Origin: Nageia nagi
Lineage: Eukaryota > Pinophyta
Reading direction: 5' to 3'
NCBI GenBank assembly: GCA_050084985.1
Contig: JBITNC010000001.1
Coordinates: 81,964,001-82,028,000 of the forward strand
DNA: 64,000 bases
The notes under the pieces are model-generated. The model saw only the letters and a list, made by a program, of their open reading frames with translations, was not told the DNA's origin and ran no database searches. This document shows positions 12,601 to 23,495 of this stretch, piece after piece (the first letter of the stretch is position 1; each line of letters starts with the position of its first letter). The translations under genes were made by a program, and so were the position numbers.

Positions 12601-14440
12601 TGTTACAATTCTCGAAGGTCTTTTTGTAAGATGAAATATAGTCTTTTCTTTCTTCAATTATATGCTTTCCAAGTCCATAATGTATTTGTATTTAGCTTCT
12701 TGTGTCCTAAAAAATCAAATAAAAATACCTACACATTTTCTAAAATACAATTACATTAAACATACTTGCTAACAAATTATAAAAACAACACATAATATTA
12801 ATAAAGGACTTATAACTAATATAAAACCCATAATTAAAAGAGTGATAAGAGAGTATTTAACTAAAATTAGACTCAATAATTTAGAATAATATGGATGCAA
12901 TCTTTTAGTATAAAAATGGTTCAAGAAGAAAGGAAGGGGAGAGGCCTCATTTATATTTTTTTGGGTAAGGTTTAGGGTTTAAATGATTTAAAAAATTATC
13001 AATCTAGTTAATAAGTTTGTAGCTTGGGTTCTTCTAATTTGATGCTTGATATTTAGGATTTTTTGTAGTTGATAAAGTTATGAGATAACTCCTGATAACT
13101 TTCTATTTCTTAAAGTCAAATGTTAGGGAGTTGCATGCACCCGAAACATGATGCACATATTTGGAATAGATCACATGTGTTTGTATAGAAACACACACAA
13201 TTGGGCCTTTATAATAAATAGCTTATTTTAGGTATCTACAATTAGTTTCAACATTTTGTAGATACTAAAAAATGATTTATTATTTAAAATAAAAGAGTAT
13301 CTACAATTGTCTATGAAATGAATAAACTATTAAGCAATTACTAGATCACATAACAAAATAATAACAAAAAAAGTGACCTAGTTATCAAATTAGACTAATG
13401 AGTACCAAATATGAATTCAAAATAAATATACAAACTTGTTTTTCTTGTATAGATTATGAAATGAAGGATATAATAGGCTTGAGGATACACCCAACAACTT
13501 TCTCAAGAAGAAAGAGATCAAAATTATCCTATATCTAGTGTATTGTTGCACAATAGAAAAATTAGAATTCAAACATCATTGCATAATGTTGATGATAATA
13601 TGTTAGAAGTCTTTTCCAAATTATAGGTGGAAGTGAAAAATCACACCATCACCATGGAACACCTTTGTCTTAGGCCTTTTTAAAAGCATAAATATTAATA
13701 ATTCCAAAAGATATTCCTCTTATTTGAAGGAAAATTCAAATTGCATGATGGGATGGGTTAGTTCTCCAAGTGACAAGATTTTATTTCCGTTTATCAATTA
13801 TAAAAATGATAGATCCCCCACAATTGTGGGGGTAGTTGGTAGTATACATTTGGCTACCAAGCTAAAAAGGAGAACATGTAGACTATAAAGTGAACTTAAC
13901 AACTTTAACCTCTTACAAAAAAAAGACCATCCATAAAAATGGGATTAGGTAACATACTCATCATAGATCATATATATTTGTATTGGGTTCATCATTCCTT
14001 TAATATTCCATGAAAAAAATCACTTAGACAAGTCAAGGAGCATACATCCACTAGTCTCATTAGAAAGGCCTATCAGTATTTGAAATGAGTTACTTGTAAA
14101 ACTTTTTAAATTTTTGTGAGAGAAATTTGTTGAATAATTTAGGAGAGAGGAGGAATAGTTTCTTCATCATTTAATTCACTTATCACCTGTGAAGTAGATG
14201 TGGGTAGCTATCAAAGCAAGGGTGGACATTTGAATTTGTAGGGATTATTTAAGAGTGATTACCTTAGCATAACTCATTATGAGTTATCCAATAATAATGA
14301 CCTCATCACCTTTATTATTTTTAAGGGTGGCATCATTCTATTCCCCTTATCTCCTTTAAGAGGAGCTAGTATAATGGGATCTTAATCTAAAGATGTTGAA
14401 TCATTTGCCTTAAATTTATTTTACATTAGAGGATAATCTT
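9661..14440. other. Long AT-rich stretch without recognisable gene
   Basis: I see no domain-bearing ORF on either strand, no LTR pair, no primer site and no tRNA-like fold. The 111-residue minus-strand ORF at 9644-9979 is rich in Phe, Leu, Tyr and Cys and is the antisense of a purine-rich tract, so I discount it. Homopolymer runs and simple AT tracts are common. The stretch is probably very old, decayed transposon sequence. Confidence 0.5.
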
Positions 14441-14449
14441 TTATTCTAT

Positions 14450-14720
14450 GAGTGATCGATTGATATGTGTAACAAATATTGAATAAAATGACATACACCA
14501 TCCTTTGATGTATTAGAGTAGCTCCTTAATGAATATTAATATATTACTTCATGGTTTTGGAAATATCCACTTTAACACATTCTATGATTTGGATGGGATA
14601 TGCAAAAAGCAAGTCAATTCATCACAAATAAATTATCTAATTAGAGAGACATACTTTCCATGAAAGGCTAAATAACTAAGAGGAGACCTAGGAACTCAAT
14701 CCAAAATGGTACTACAAGGG
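14450..14720 (-). pseudogene. DUF4283/zinc-knuckle-like remnant
   Basis: Minus-strand translation gives pieces VPFWIEFLGLLLVI, then VKVDISKTMK, then LFNICYTYQSITHRIKDYP. The order (hydrophobic FW-E-LP block, VKVDIS strand, then a C-x2-C-x4-H-x4-C-like knuckle) is that of plant DUF4283 proteins and LINE ORF1. Two of the knuckle cysteines read as Tyr and several stops interrupt it. Known family: nucleic-acid binding ORF1-like proteins. Identification is by eye and tentative. Confidence 0.35.
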
Positions 14721-14784
14721 ACATATTGTTAGAGGTTATGAAATCCTAACTCCATAGCTAGAAAACAAGGAGAGTGCCATGAAA

Positions 14785-16139
14785 TGTAATGTCTGCATTT
14801 TTATGGTGTTTTCCCTATTTCACCATTGATAAATGGGAACATTAGATTAGGAGTAGTTTTGTTTATTTTAGGTGTTATTTGTCAAATAATTGTAAATTCC
14901 ACTAAGAGACTAGTTAATTACTCTAATTATAGAATGTTGGGCCCTTATTTAGTTCATTATGTATAGTTGAGTATCTTAATATACCAATAATTATGTATTA
15001 ATGATACTAAGGTTATTATGAATGTAAATGCAATATTAGTATCCATTAATGAGATGTTGCATATCTAACCTTGATGATTGTTATATTGGAATTAGATAGT
15101 CCTCTTGTCATTAATGATCCCTTTTTTGAGGTAGAAGATCCTCTTATGTCATTACACCAACTATGAAGCATCTTAAAGGATTCCAAGACTAGATGTGGTA
15201 CCCTAAGAAGGATATTTGGTATCCTAAGATACCAATTAGCTCCCCCACTTATATGTTGGGCATATCTTACTTTTTTGACCCCATGCTATGTATTTAAGAA
15301 GAATTTGTCCCCTACATGCAGATCTAGGCATCCATACATCCCACTTCACACTCTTGGAGGTTTTGGAGCTCATGGAATTGACACCAAGACGTATTGAAGG
15401 CTCCATTATCCCAATGCTAGCATTGTTGTCCTTCATATATGATTACTCTAATCTAAAGGCTCTCCATATGGACATTAGCACTTGAAGCACATGAATCACT
15501 CCTATGCATCATTGGATCAAGTCATTACAAGATTAAAACATGAAAACCCATTCCTTTTAAAGGAAGACTTCTAAAATAGAAGAGGCATGTTGAATATATG
15601 ATTAAACTGCATTTTTGTATTGAGAATGAGAACTCTATCTTGTCCATTTGTAGGTGTAAGTCTACATTTGAGATCTTGAGGTGATAGAAGGATAGCCTCT
15701 TTCTTACTCCAACCATTTGGGAGAGAAACTCTAGTTGTTCCATTGAAGAGAGTTAGGGAATCCCTGGTCTTGGCCTTATCGATGCTATGATTAAGGAGGC
15801 CCTAGAGCCATCCATAATAACCCTATTCTAGGTAATCCTAGTGTAATCTCCTTAGGTTTAAAATATATGTAATTAATATCTTCATTGTTGTATTAATATA
15901 ATTCTATTATTATGTTTTCATTTTACTATCATCTTGTCTTATCTTGGACATTGGATTTGGAAGAGCATTTGTGTTGTTTAATTCCTATTTTAGCTTCTTA
16001 AGTCCTACATTGGGTTTTTGAAGATATTTGTAGTTTATATTTGCATTTATATCATTTTTGGCTAGATACAAAGCAAGAAGGCAAATGTCCCTTTCCCAAG
16101 GCATGTTTGAGCATGAGCCAATGGTTTGGGCTCATCACA
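14785..16139 (+). repeat. Solo LTR (1,355 bp), family A, with target duplication TGAAA
   Basis: Starts TGTAATGTCTGC and ends GGGCTCATCACA. It is flanked by a perfect 5-bp direct repeat TGAAA at 14780-14784 and 16140-16144. No primer site or polypurine tract adjoins it. These are the marks of a solo LTR left by LTR-LTR recombination. It is homologous, in opposite orientation, to the LTR at 7732-9235. Small ORFs inside it (15236-15743) have no recognisable product. Confidence 0.88.
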
Positions 16140-16379
16140 TGAAAATAGTATTGGACAATAATCCAAGAGTATGTTTGCATTAATGAAAGTAGGATTTAAA
16201 TATAATGAATACGAGAGTTACATTCCTATAAAATAACATAATAGGAGAAGCCCTAATATTAAATAAAAATATTAGTAATGTTAATAAATTAACATTACAC
16301 TTATTTAATATTTGAATACCTAAATTATCTCTAATCTAATGTATTATTCTAAAATTACCTCTGATAATATATTATGTCC

Positions 16380-18713
16380 TCAAAACATAAGATAGGAAGC
16401 TCCCAAAATATTCAAACTTTTCACTCTTAAGATATTTTGTGAAGACATATGTAGTTTTCTCTTTTGTGAAAATGGAGTGAAGTTGAATGTTATGTAGTGA
16501 AATATGGTCACAAATTAAATACATCTATAGCTCATTTTATTTTTTGTGTTTGTGAAAAATAGGACTGTGAAGCATCTTCATTACACTTTGATTATCACAA
16601 TGCAAAATTGTAGGTTATTTCTATGGAATTTCAATATCTATCAATATGGGATGTAACCATACTACTTCACAAATAATATTAGCTGTAATATGATATTATG
16701 AATTTAAGGTAAATTTTGATATGATGTTCTACTTCTTACTAACCCATGAAATTGATATATATCCAAGGAAGAATATATATGTTATCATAAATCTCTTATT
16801 ATCTAAGGATCATCCATAATTTTCATTTGTGTATCCAGTCAAGATGAACTTATCATTCTTCTTGTACTCTAGGAAATAACTATCAGTGCCACAAATATCG
16901 ATCATGTTGAATGATAATTTAAGGTCATCCTTACAATATGTGATTAAATTCTTAATGCTTCCTATGATAACCTAATCATAGATATATAGTACAATAATGA
17001 TAATCTCCCCCCCTCACCCCCCCATGTTGTTGAAGGTATAGGTTACTATCATAAAGACTCCTATTAAATCCATGTTGTAGTAAGCGCTCATCAATTTTGG
17101 TATACCAAACTCTTGGATCCTATTTCAAGCTATATATTGACTTAATAAATCTACATAATTTCCTTTTTCTTGGTTCAATTACAAACCCTTCAGGTTTTTA
17201 CATTTAGAATTCTTCCCATAAGTCTTAATTCAAGAAGTCACTCTTCACATCTATTTTATGGACTTTCAAGCTAAATTATGTAGCCATTGCGAAAGAAATT
17301 TTGATGGTCTTTATCTTATCTATGGGAGAAAATATCTCATCATAATCAATACCTTCCTCGTTTTATTATTGAGGGTCACATCCTCCTTATACTTTATTGA
17401 TTGAAACTAATCTTATCAAATGTTCCATCCTCCTTGTACTTTATTTTCAATATCCATTTGCATCTAATGGTCTTATTCCAATGTGGAAGTTCTACCAGCT
17501 TTCACATGTTAATTTTCATCAATGCATAATATTCAAAATGCATGGTTGAATTATAATATGGTAGCTCCATGTATTCATAAACCATTTTAGGTTTAGGTGT
17601 ATTCACCACTATGATCATCAATGCCAAGTTCACTTCCTCATGGGCCATTTGGATGTAGAAGTATATAATGGATCACTTAAGTGTGAATCCCACAATTTAT
17701 TCTAGTACCATTTTAATCTTATGATATTATTAGGTGATAAGTATAAAACTCATCATCCTGATCATCATGATTGATTATGGGACAACTATCAGGTTTAGGT
17801 ACTATTATAAGTCGACTAGTTAAAGAATTACCAATCTTATTAAAAATGATATCTCTTGTTATATAAATCTTTCAAGTAGTAGGATTCATAATTTTATATC
17901 CTTTGGATTCACTACTTTACCTAATAGGAATGCACGTCAAGGATGTTTCATCCAATTTATTTATTTTCTCTTTAAGAATGTGCATATTAATGCAACTAAA
18001 TAATAAAAGATGTGAGATAAATGGTCTCACTCATGTGTATGATTCTTCAGGTGTCATCCTATCAAGAGATTTAGAAGATTATATATTCACCATATATATT
18101 GTAGTTCTTACTACTTCATCCCAAAATGCTTTATCCGAATTTACATCTTTCACCATACTTGTTACAATTTCAACTATGGTTTTATTTATCATTTATAAAT
18201 CCCATTTTATAGTGGTGTGTAACATGTGGTTAACTATATCTTAATTCCATCTTTCTCCAAAATGCAAAGAAATCATTTGATAGGTATTCTCCCTTAGGAT
18301 CTGAGAAAAGAACATGGATATGATGACTAATTGCATTCTCAACACTAGCTTTGAACTCTTTGAAATAGTGAAAGGTTTCATCCTTTATTTTCAACAAGTA
18401 CATCCATATTTTTTTGGATTTTTCATCTACAAATAGTAGGAAGTATTTAAGGTGAAATATATTAGTTCTTATGGGTCTAAACAGATTAGTGTGAATATAT
18501 CAAGAGCTCCTATAACATGATGTGTGCTAGCCTCAAATAGAAGTTTGTGCTTTTTCCTTGTCATGCAAGTAGAACAAACATTAGTAGGAGAAGTAAGAGA
18601 TAAGAGACCACATACCATATTACTCTTTTGTAGAGTGATTAGGTAATTTGGATTCATATGTTTGAATGATCGATACCATAGAGTAATGACATATGCAATA
18701 GCAATAAGAATAT
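16380..18713 (-). pseudogene. Ty1/Copia pol remnant (integrase-RT-RNase H)
   Basis: Reading right to left on the minus strand, the domains follow Copia order. 18490-18713 is a GAG-pre-integrase segment (LWYRSFKHMNPNYL, VCSTCMTRKKHKLLF). 18250-18470 is integrase core (KIWMYLLKIKDETFHYFKEF). 17850-17990 is the integrase C-terminus (SESKGYKIMNP, ITRDIIFNK). 17090-17480 is reverse transcriptase (HKIDVKSDFLN, KPEGFVIEP, KSIYSLK). 16770-17010 holds a late RT/RNase H linker lacking a normal YVDD box. 16560-16620 is RNase H (CDNQSVMKMLHSPIFHKH). Stops and small indels are frequent and an internal deletion is likely near 16900. The right end stops at the LTR beginning at 18714, so that element probably inserted into this one. 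Confidence 0.88.
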
Positions 18714-19711
18714 TGTAATATCCCAAATTAATAAAAATAATTCTCTACATAAAATATAGTAATTTCAATCTTAAAAATACAATAAACTTCCATAAGAAAT
18801 AATATGATACCAAGGAAAAGATACATATGAATTATATTAATCTCAAATGCAAGTACAATGACCTAAAAGGATAGATGTATGGCTCATAGGACCAAATATT
18901 AAGCACCATAAAATCACAATTATCCAAGAAGGATATTATCACACATTTATGGCCTCTAACCCCTAGATATTATATGAATGAGACAAATGACACTCCCTAA
19001 AATTTGGATTTGCTATTGAAAAAGATCCCCTATGCATGGATGAAGGAAGAAGTACAACCTCATAATACCACCAGATAGAATAAGGGGTGTGAATCCTCAA
19101 TCATATATCTAGAGGTATCTCTTCTCCTCTAAACCTCTCTCATGATACATAACAAGAATAAGTTTCACACTACACCTCATATCTACAAGACAAGAAGTAA
19201 TGATGAATAAACCAATGATGCCTCTCCATGCTGAGTTTATCTCTTTTATAACTAGATGTCTCACCATGGAACTTAGATCTTATCTAAGAATCATGTAAGA
19301 TTAGGGATCCCATAATGAGGCTCACAATTTGATCTTGAGATTACAACAATCACTCCTCAAGATTCCCAAAATCATGAATCAATGCACAAACATACCTAAA
19401 TGCAAGAAAATACTCCTAACTATTTGCTAAACATAATAAATAACTATTATATATATCCATAGGAGAGGTACATCCCACTCATAGTGATCAAATAGAAGAA
19501 ATTTGTGAACTCCCTCACATATACAATATGGTCTTGGAGGCAAGTTTCAAAATGCAATATCTCCTTTATTCCTTGACTAAAACATATCATGTAACTTATA
19601 AAAATGATTGGTAGAATATGCTCTCTCTATTTAAGAAGATGATTTGTCAATCCATGGTTTGTGTTAAATATTATTACTTTAACAAGATCTTTCAAAATTG
19701 AGGACATTACA
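18714..19711 (-). repeat. Left LTR (998 bp) of a minus-strand element, family B
   Basis: In plus orientation it runs TGTAATATCCC...GAGGACATTACA, so both ends carry TG/CA and form a long terminal inverted match (TGTAATRTCC...GGACATTACA). It is homologous throughout to 40939-41662. To its right, the reverse complement of 19712-19726 is purine-rich (GGGGAAGCAAAAACT) and fits a polypurine tract, making this the 3' LTR of a minus-strand element. Confidence 0.8.
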
Positions 19712-20802
19712 AGTTTTTGCTTCCCCAAATTTCTTGTACTTAATAAATACCAAGATAATCTCATCATCATCAAGCTAAAACCAACTGTGATCCCAGGGTC
19801 CCAAATCAATGTCAAAGGAGTAGGTCCACCATGTTGATGTTGCATTTTTTTAACTATGAATCCATTGACCAAAGTTATACTCTCTTCACCTTTGTAAGAA
19901 TAAATAAGGATGCAAGGGAAACACCAAGATCCATGTATGTAGTATTTCTCTACCCAATAAACTCATTTTTAAATGCTCAAGTGTATGGCATACAAACCCT
20001 CACTAAGATTATATCCCAAAGGCTTATAAGAAATGTGATAAAAGTAGCTATAAAAATTATCAAGAACATAGTCCCCATTATCTCCATCACAACTTCAAAC
20101 CAAATTAAAAACTTAGCTAACATGTTCATTAGTATGGTATCCCTAAATAAATTTATGCATTTTATATCCAAATTCATCACCAAAATAGTCCCAAGTATCA
20201 TGAAAATCATAATTGCTACCATGAACATTGCAACCAAGAATTCCATTCCATTTGTTGTGTTAATCTATATGAGAGATACAATCATTTACTTCATGGATAA
20301 CACAAGTTTAATAGTCCCAAACATGGCTCTTAGAAAAATAGTCTTCATTAGTGTGAAATACCTCTCCATTTTCATCATGAGAAACATAGGCTTGAACTTG
20401 GTCATAGTAGTCCTTTTCATTATACAAACCGTAACCATAATCATCATAAAATTTTTATCCCCAACATACATCAAAATTATAATCCTAATTAGCATAAAAT
20501 ATCTAACCTTATTCATCATGAAAGGTATAATTGAAACAACCTCAAAATTTAGAAAGTTTGTATCCTCCAATCTCATAGAAAATACAATTGGTATAGTCCT
20601 TATTTTCACACCAAACATTGCTCCTAGGATATTCAACACAATAGTCTTAGATTTCCACCCAAATGCAACCATAAATGCCTTGTAAAAGGCTATCCTAAAC
20701 ATCATATATCTTGTATTAATAATAGTCTCTTTTCACAAATGAAACATAACAAATTTAGCCCCTAAAATTCATATCATAATTGCCATGGGGATGCTACATT
20801 AG
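19712..20802 (-). mobile_element. Internal region of family B element, part 2 (interrupted)
   Basis: This is the 3' half of the minus-strand family B element, cut off from its 5' half (38476-40938) by the Tat insertion. The minus strand has readable hydrophilic pieces rich in Tyr, Asp, Gly and Asn, such as DENGEVFHTNEDYFSKSHVW and NEKDYYDQVQAY, and related blocks repeat with a spacing of roughly 100-150 bp. No Pol motif is present. A Gag-like or linker protein of a non-autonomous element is the likeliest reading. The long plus-strand ORF at 19831-20685 (284 residues, very Ile-rich) is its antisense shadow. Confidence 0.55.
20798..20802. other. Target site duplication ATTAG (left)
   Basis: ATTAG directly precedes the TG of the 5' LTR and recurs at 38476-38480 directly after the CA of the 3' LTR. 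This 5-bp direct repeat proves the extent of the Tat insertion. Confidence 0.93.
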
Positions 20803-21651
20803 TGTAGACACCTAAAAATGTCCCCTTCTTAACTAGTAAACATTAAAATAATCATAACTCTTCGTAATAATATAAAATAGGTATAAAAACCCTATTATTG
20901 GATACCCCTCGTCGAGTACATGCGAAACGGGTGGTCACATGACTCTTTTTAGATAAAATTGGCTATTAGGCAGTCAGTTAATATTGTCACAAAGTTAAAA
21001 ACCCAGTCGTCAGCGACCCAAGATAGTCGCCGATGTTTTGAGGCGATCATCAGCATTCGTAGGCCAAATGTCAATGACTCTGCAATAACCGAACAAGAAA
21101 CCAAAATGTCAAGGGAAAGTCGAAATGATTCATCTTTCCAAGATGATGTGGATAGAGGGGGTCAGCTACGACCTACGATGGCTATTCACTTCCTCTTACC
21201 AGCCTTTCGAATATCCCATCAAAAATCTATAAATACAAGTTAATACAAAGCAAATGAGAGAGAATCTTGACCCATTTTTAAAGTAGGGTAATGCTACCAA
21301 AATCTTGTGAGCTCATATATTTTATTATTTTATGCTAGTTTCAATTCAATATATATGTTATACATAGATGCTTTGATGTTATTGTCTTTTGCATGTGTGT
21401 AGGATTTACAGGTTCATATCAAGGAAAGAAGCAAGCAAATAAAAAACAATGGAGATCTAATACTCTTATTTTGGCAAATGGCATTTGTAAAAGTCCCTTC
21501 CAAGGGCCAATTGTAGTCTTAATTGAAAATCAATATCATTTTGCAATTATAACATGTTTATTTATTTTACATAATTTGAGGTTCAGTGAAAGTTTAAGAA
21601 TAATTCATATTTTGTGTTATTCTACATTCCAGCTTTATTTTCACTACAACA
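20803..21651 (+). repeat. 5' LTR of the Tat element (849 bp)
   Basis: Begins TGTAGACACC and ends CACTACAACA (TG...CA). It aligns with the 3' LTR; the main length difference is an extra block of about 20 bp near 21030-21055. By eye most base differences fall in the first half (before about 21240), which is richer in CG; the second half has only about eight differences in about 410 bp. The CG-rich patch at 21000-21080 contains copies of the GTCAGCGAC / GTCGCCGATG minisatellite motif. Confidence 0.95.
21228..21235 (+). promoter_or_regulatory. TATA box of the 5' LTR
   Basis: TATAAATA is placed mid-LTR, followed by an A-rich tract, as expected for the U3/R junction of an LTR promoter. The same octamer stands at 38052-38059 in the 3' LTR. 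The element would be transcribed by RNA polymerase II from shortly downstream. Confidence 0.6.
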
Positions 21652-21671
21652 TTCTAGCGCTAAAAGGAGGG
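21652..21671 (+). other. Putative primer binding site of the Tat element
   Basis: The bases immediately after the 5' LTR read TTCTAGCGCTAAAAGGAGGG. A primer site must lie here, and the sequence is clearly not the tRNA-Met type used by the other elements in the window. I could not assign the tRNA from memory with confidence. Confidence 0.5.
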
Positions 21672-23495
21672 CCCTTCCGTTATTGATAGGGGGTTTTTTA
21701 TTTTAAAATGATTTTAACTTTCTATTTTTTAGTTATTTGAATTCCTCCATGAACTAACTTCAAATTTTGCATTCTATGTGTTTCAGGAAATCTGTTGCAG
21801 AAATGCCAACGACTGTAATCGGACACCAATGACTCAGAAGGAATGCTAGCATTTTATAAAGTAATCCAGACTAAACACCAGTGATTGGAAGTAGATGCTG
21901 GTGACTTAGTATAAATGCCAGCAACCCCTGTCTAAACATTGGTGACTCACACCTAGGTCGTTTTGTCTCTTTTTGTTATTTCAGAAAAATTAAAATAAAA
22001 TGCATAATGTATTGTTAAAATGGAAGAATATTTTTGAATGTGATCCCTTTGCCTAGAATGCATATAAGAATGGGTAGAAAAGATTAAATGCATTTTTTAT
22101 TTATTTATTTTATGTTATGTAAAATGTTATGTATTTACTTTCATGTTTGGGTGAAGGGTACGTACACATATTAATACTTTTTATCTTGTCTACTTATGCT
22201 CTCCCTTTGTGCTTCATGAGATCTAAGGTGACCAGAATAGACCGGATAAGAAGGAGTAATTAATTTCTCTTTTCTTTCACATTCACATTATCATTAATTT
22301 GGCTAATTTACCCACACATAATGACCTCTTACTAGTAAGAGAAGTTAATTTACTACACATAATACTTCCATAATTGGAAGGGGTAAATGAATCACATTTA
22401 ATTTGGAATGAACTTAAAGGAAATAAATCGGGTTTTTGGTAGTGCAAATCATATTAAAAGGTTAATAAATTGGAAGGATTCGAATACATTAAGTACTTTC
22501 ACTTAACAAAGTATGCTCTCACTTTTGTGCTTCAAGCGATCCTAAGTGATCAGAAATAAGTTAAGTGAAAGAAGTAAAATTTATGCACATTTTTGGAAAC
22601 ATAATTCACATTAACACTCTTAAAGAGGTATGCCCTTACCACTCCATTGGAGGTCGAAGGGAGGTGACCCTTGGAAGAGTAATTGAACCTAACTTAATTA
22701 ATTTATCCACACTTAATAGCTTTTTACTAAGTCTACTCTTACCACTCCATTGGAGGTCGAAGAGATATGTGACTAGTAAAAAGAAGAAATTTATCACATA
22801 TAAGACTTCCACAGCTAGAAGAAGTTAATGAACATCATTAAAAGGTTGGATAATGAATCACATTATAATTAAAAGGAACAATGGGGTCTATTAAGGTCAA
22901 GATTCACTTAAAATAAACTTTGATTGCATCACATTAAAATAAGATAAATAAATGGACATGAATGTTTGGGAGGGTAGTATACATAAATGTACTTTACTTA
23001 TTTAAATGCATTTCATAAGGCCTTAAAGGAATAATTGAACATTAACGAGTTAGATATCACTACCAACCGTTAATTCTTACTTCTTTGTAACCACTGATAT
23101 AACACACTTGAAGCCATAGAGCCAGTTACACTTGGAGGTGATGACCAAGGTAACTTTTCTTTAGGTAGGGGTCAAAAAAGGAGACTCATCTAGAACCAAG
23201 CCAAAAGCCATAGAAACTTGCAAACATTACATTAGAATTACCCAACCTACCTTGTTTAACACTTGAATAGTAAAAAAAAAATTAGGAAAACTAAAAAGAT
23301 TAAAAATAAACAACCCATATCATTCATTTAATTCAAACATTAAAAATATGTGAAAAAGTTAAAGAAGATAATCACATCGTTAAAAGTAGGTTTTGCATAT
23401 AGGCTATTTGTGCATTAAATTATTTTCTCAAAAATATAATATAAAAGATAAAAATAGAGTTTCTTTTTGCCAATGCTTGTTTATGATATCTAAAA
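21672..23495 (+). other. Untranslated leader of the Tat element, with repeats
   Basis: About 1.8 kb without a supported ORF. It has two repeat zones. At 21790-21960 there are irregularly spaced copies of a CACCAGTGATT / CTGGTGACT motif. At 22190-22880 there are degenerate repeats with the exact 25-bp element starting CTTACCACTCCATTGGAGGT at 22635 and 22738, and paired blocks around GCTCTC..TTTGTGCTTCA at about 22198 and 22513. ORFs at 21393-21686 and 22565-22828 show no motif. No separate upstream ORF1 of the Ogre kind is visible. Confidence 0.6.

Noticed and set aside
7732-16139. A giant inverted-repeat (DNA-transposon-like) element bounded by the two family A copies
   Set aside because: The right copy has its own perfect 5-bp target duplication and the left one has a retrotransposon primer site, so they are independent LTR insertions.
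16980-17030. C-rich run near 17006-17022 as a regulatory G-quadruplex site
   Set aside because: Only a single short C tract inside decayed Copia RT sequence; nothing else supports a role.
19831-20685. Longest uninterrupted plus-strand frame outside the Tat element (284 codons, Ile-rich)
   Set aside because: It is antisense to a Tyr/Asp/Asn-rich reading on the minus strand of the family B element; ATT/ATA/ATC runs arise from AAT/GAT codons on the other strand. No motif supports a membrane protein.
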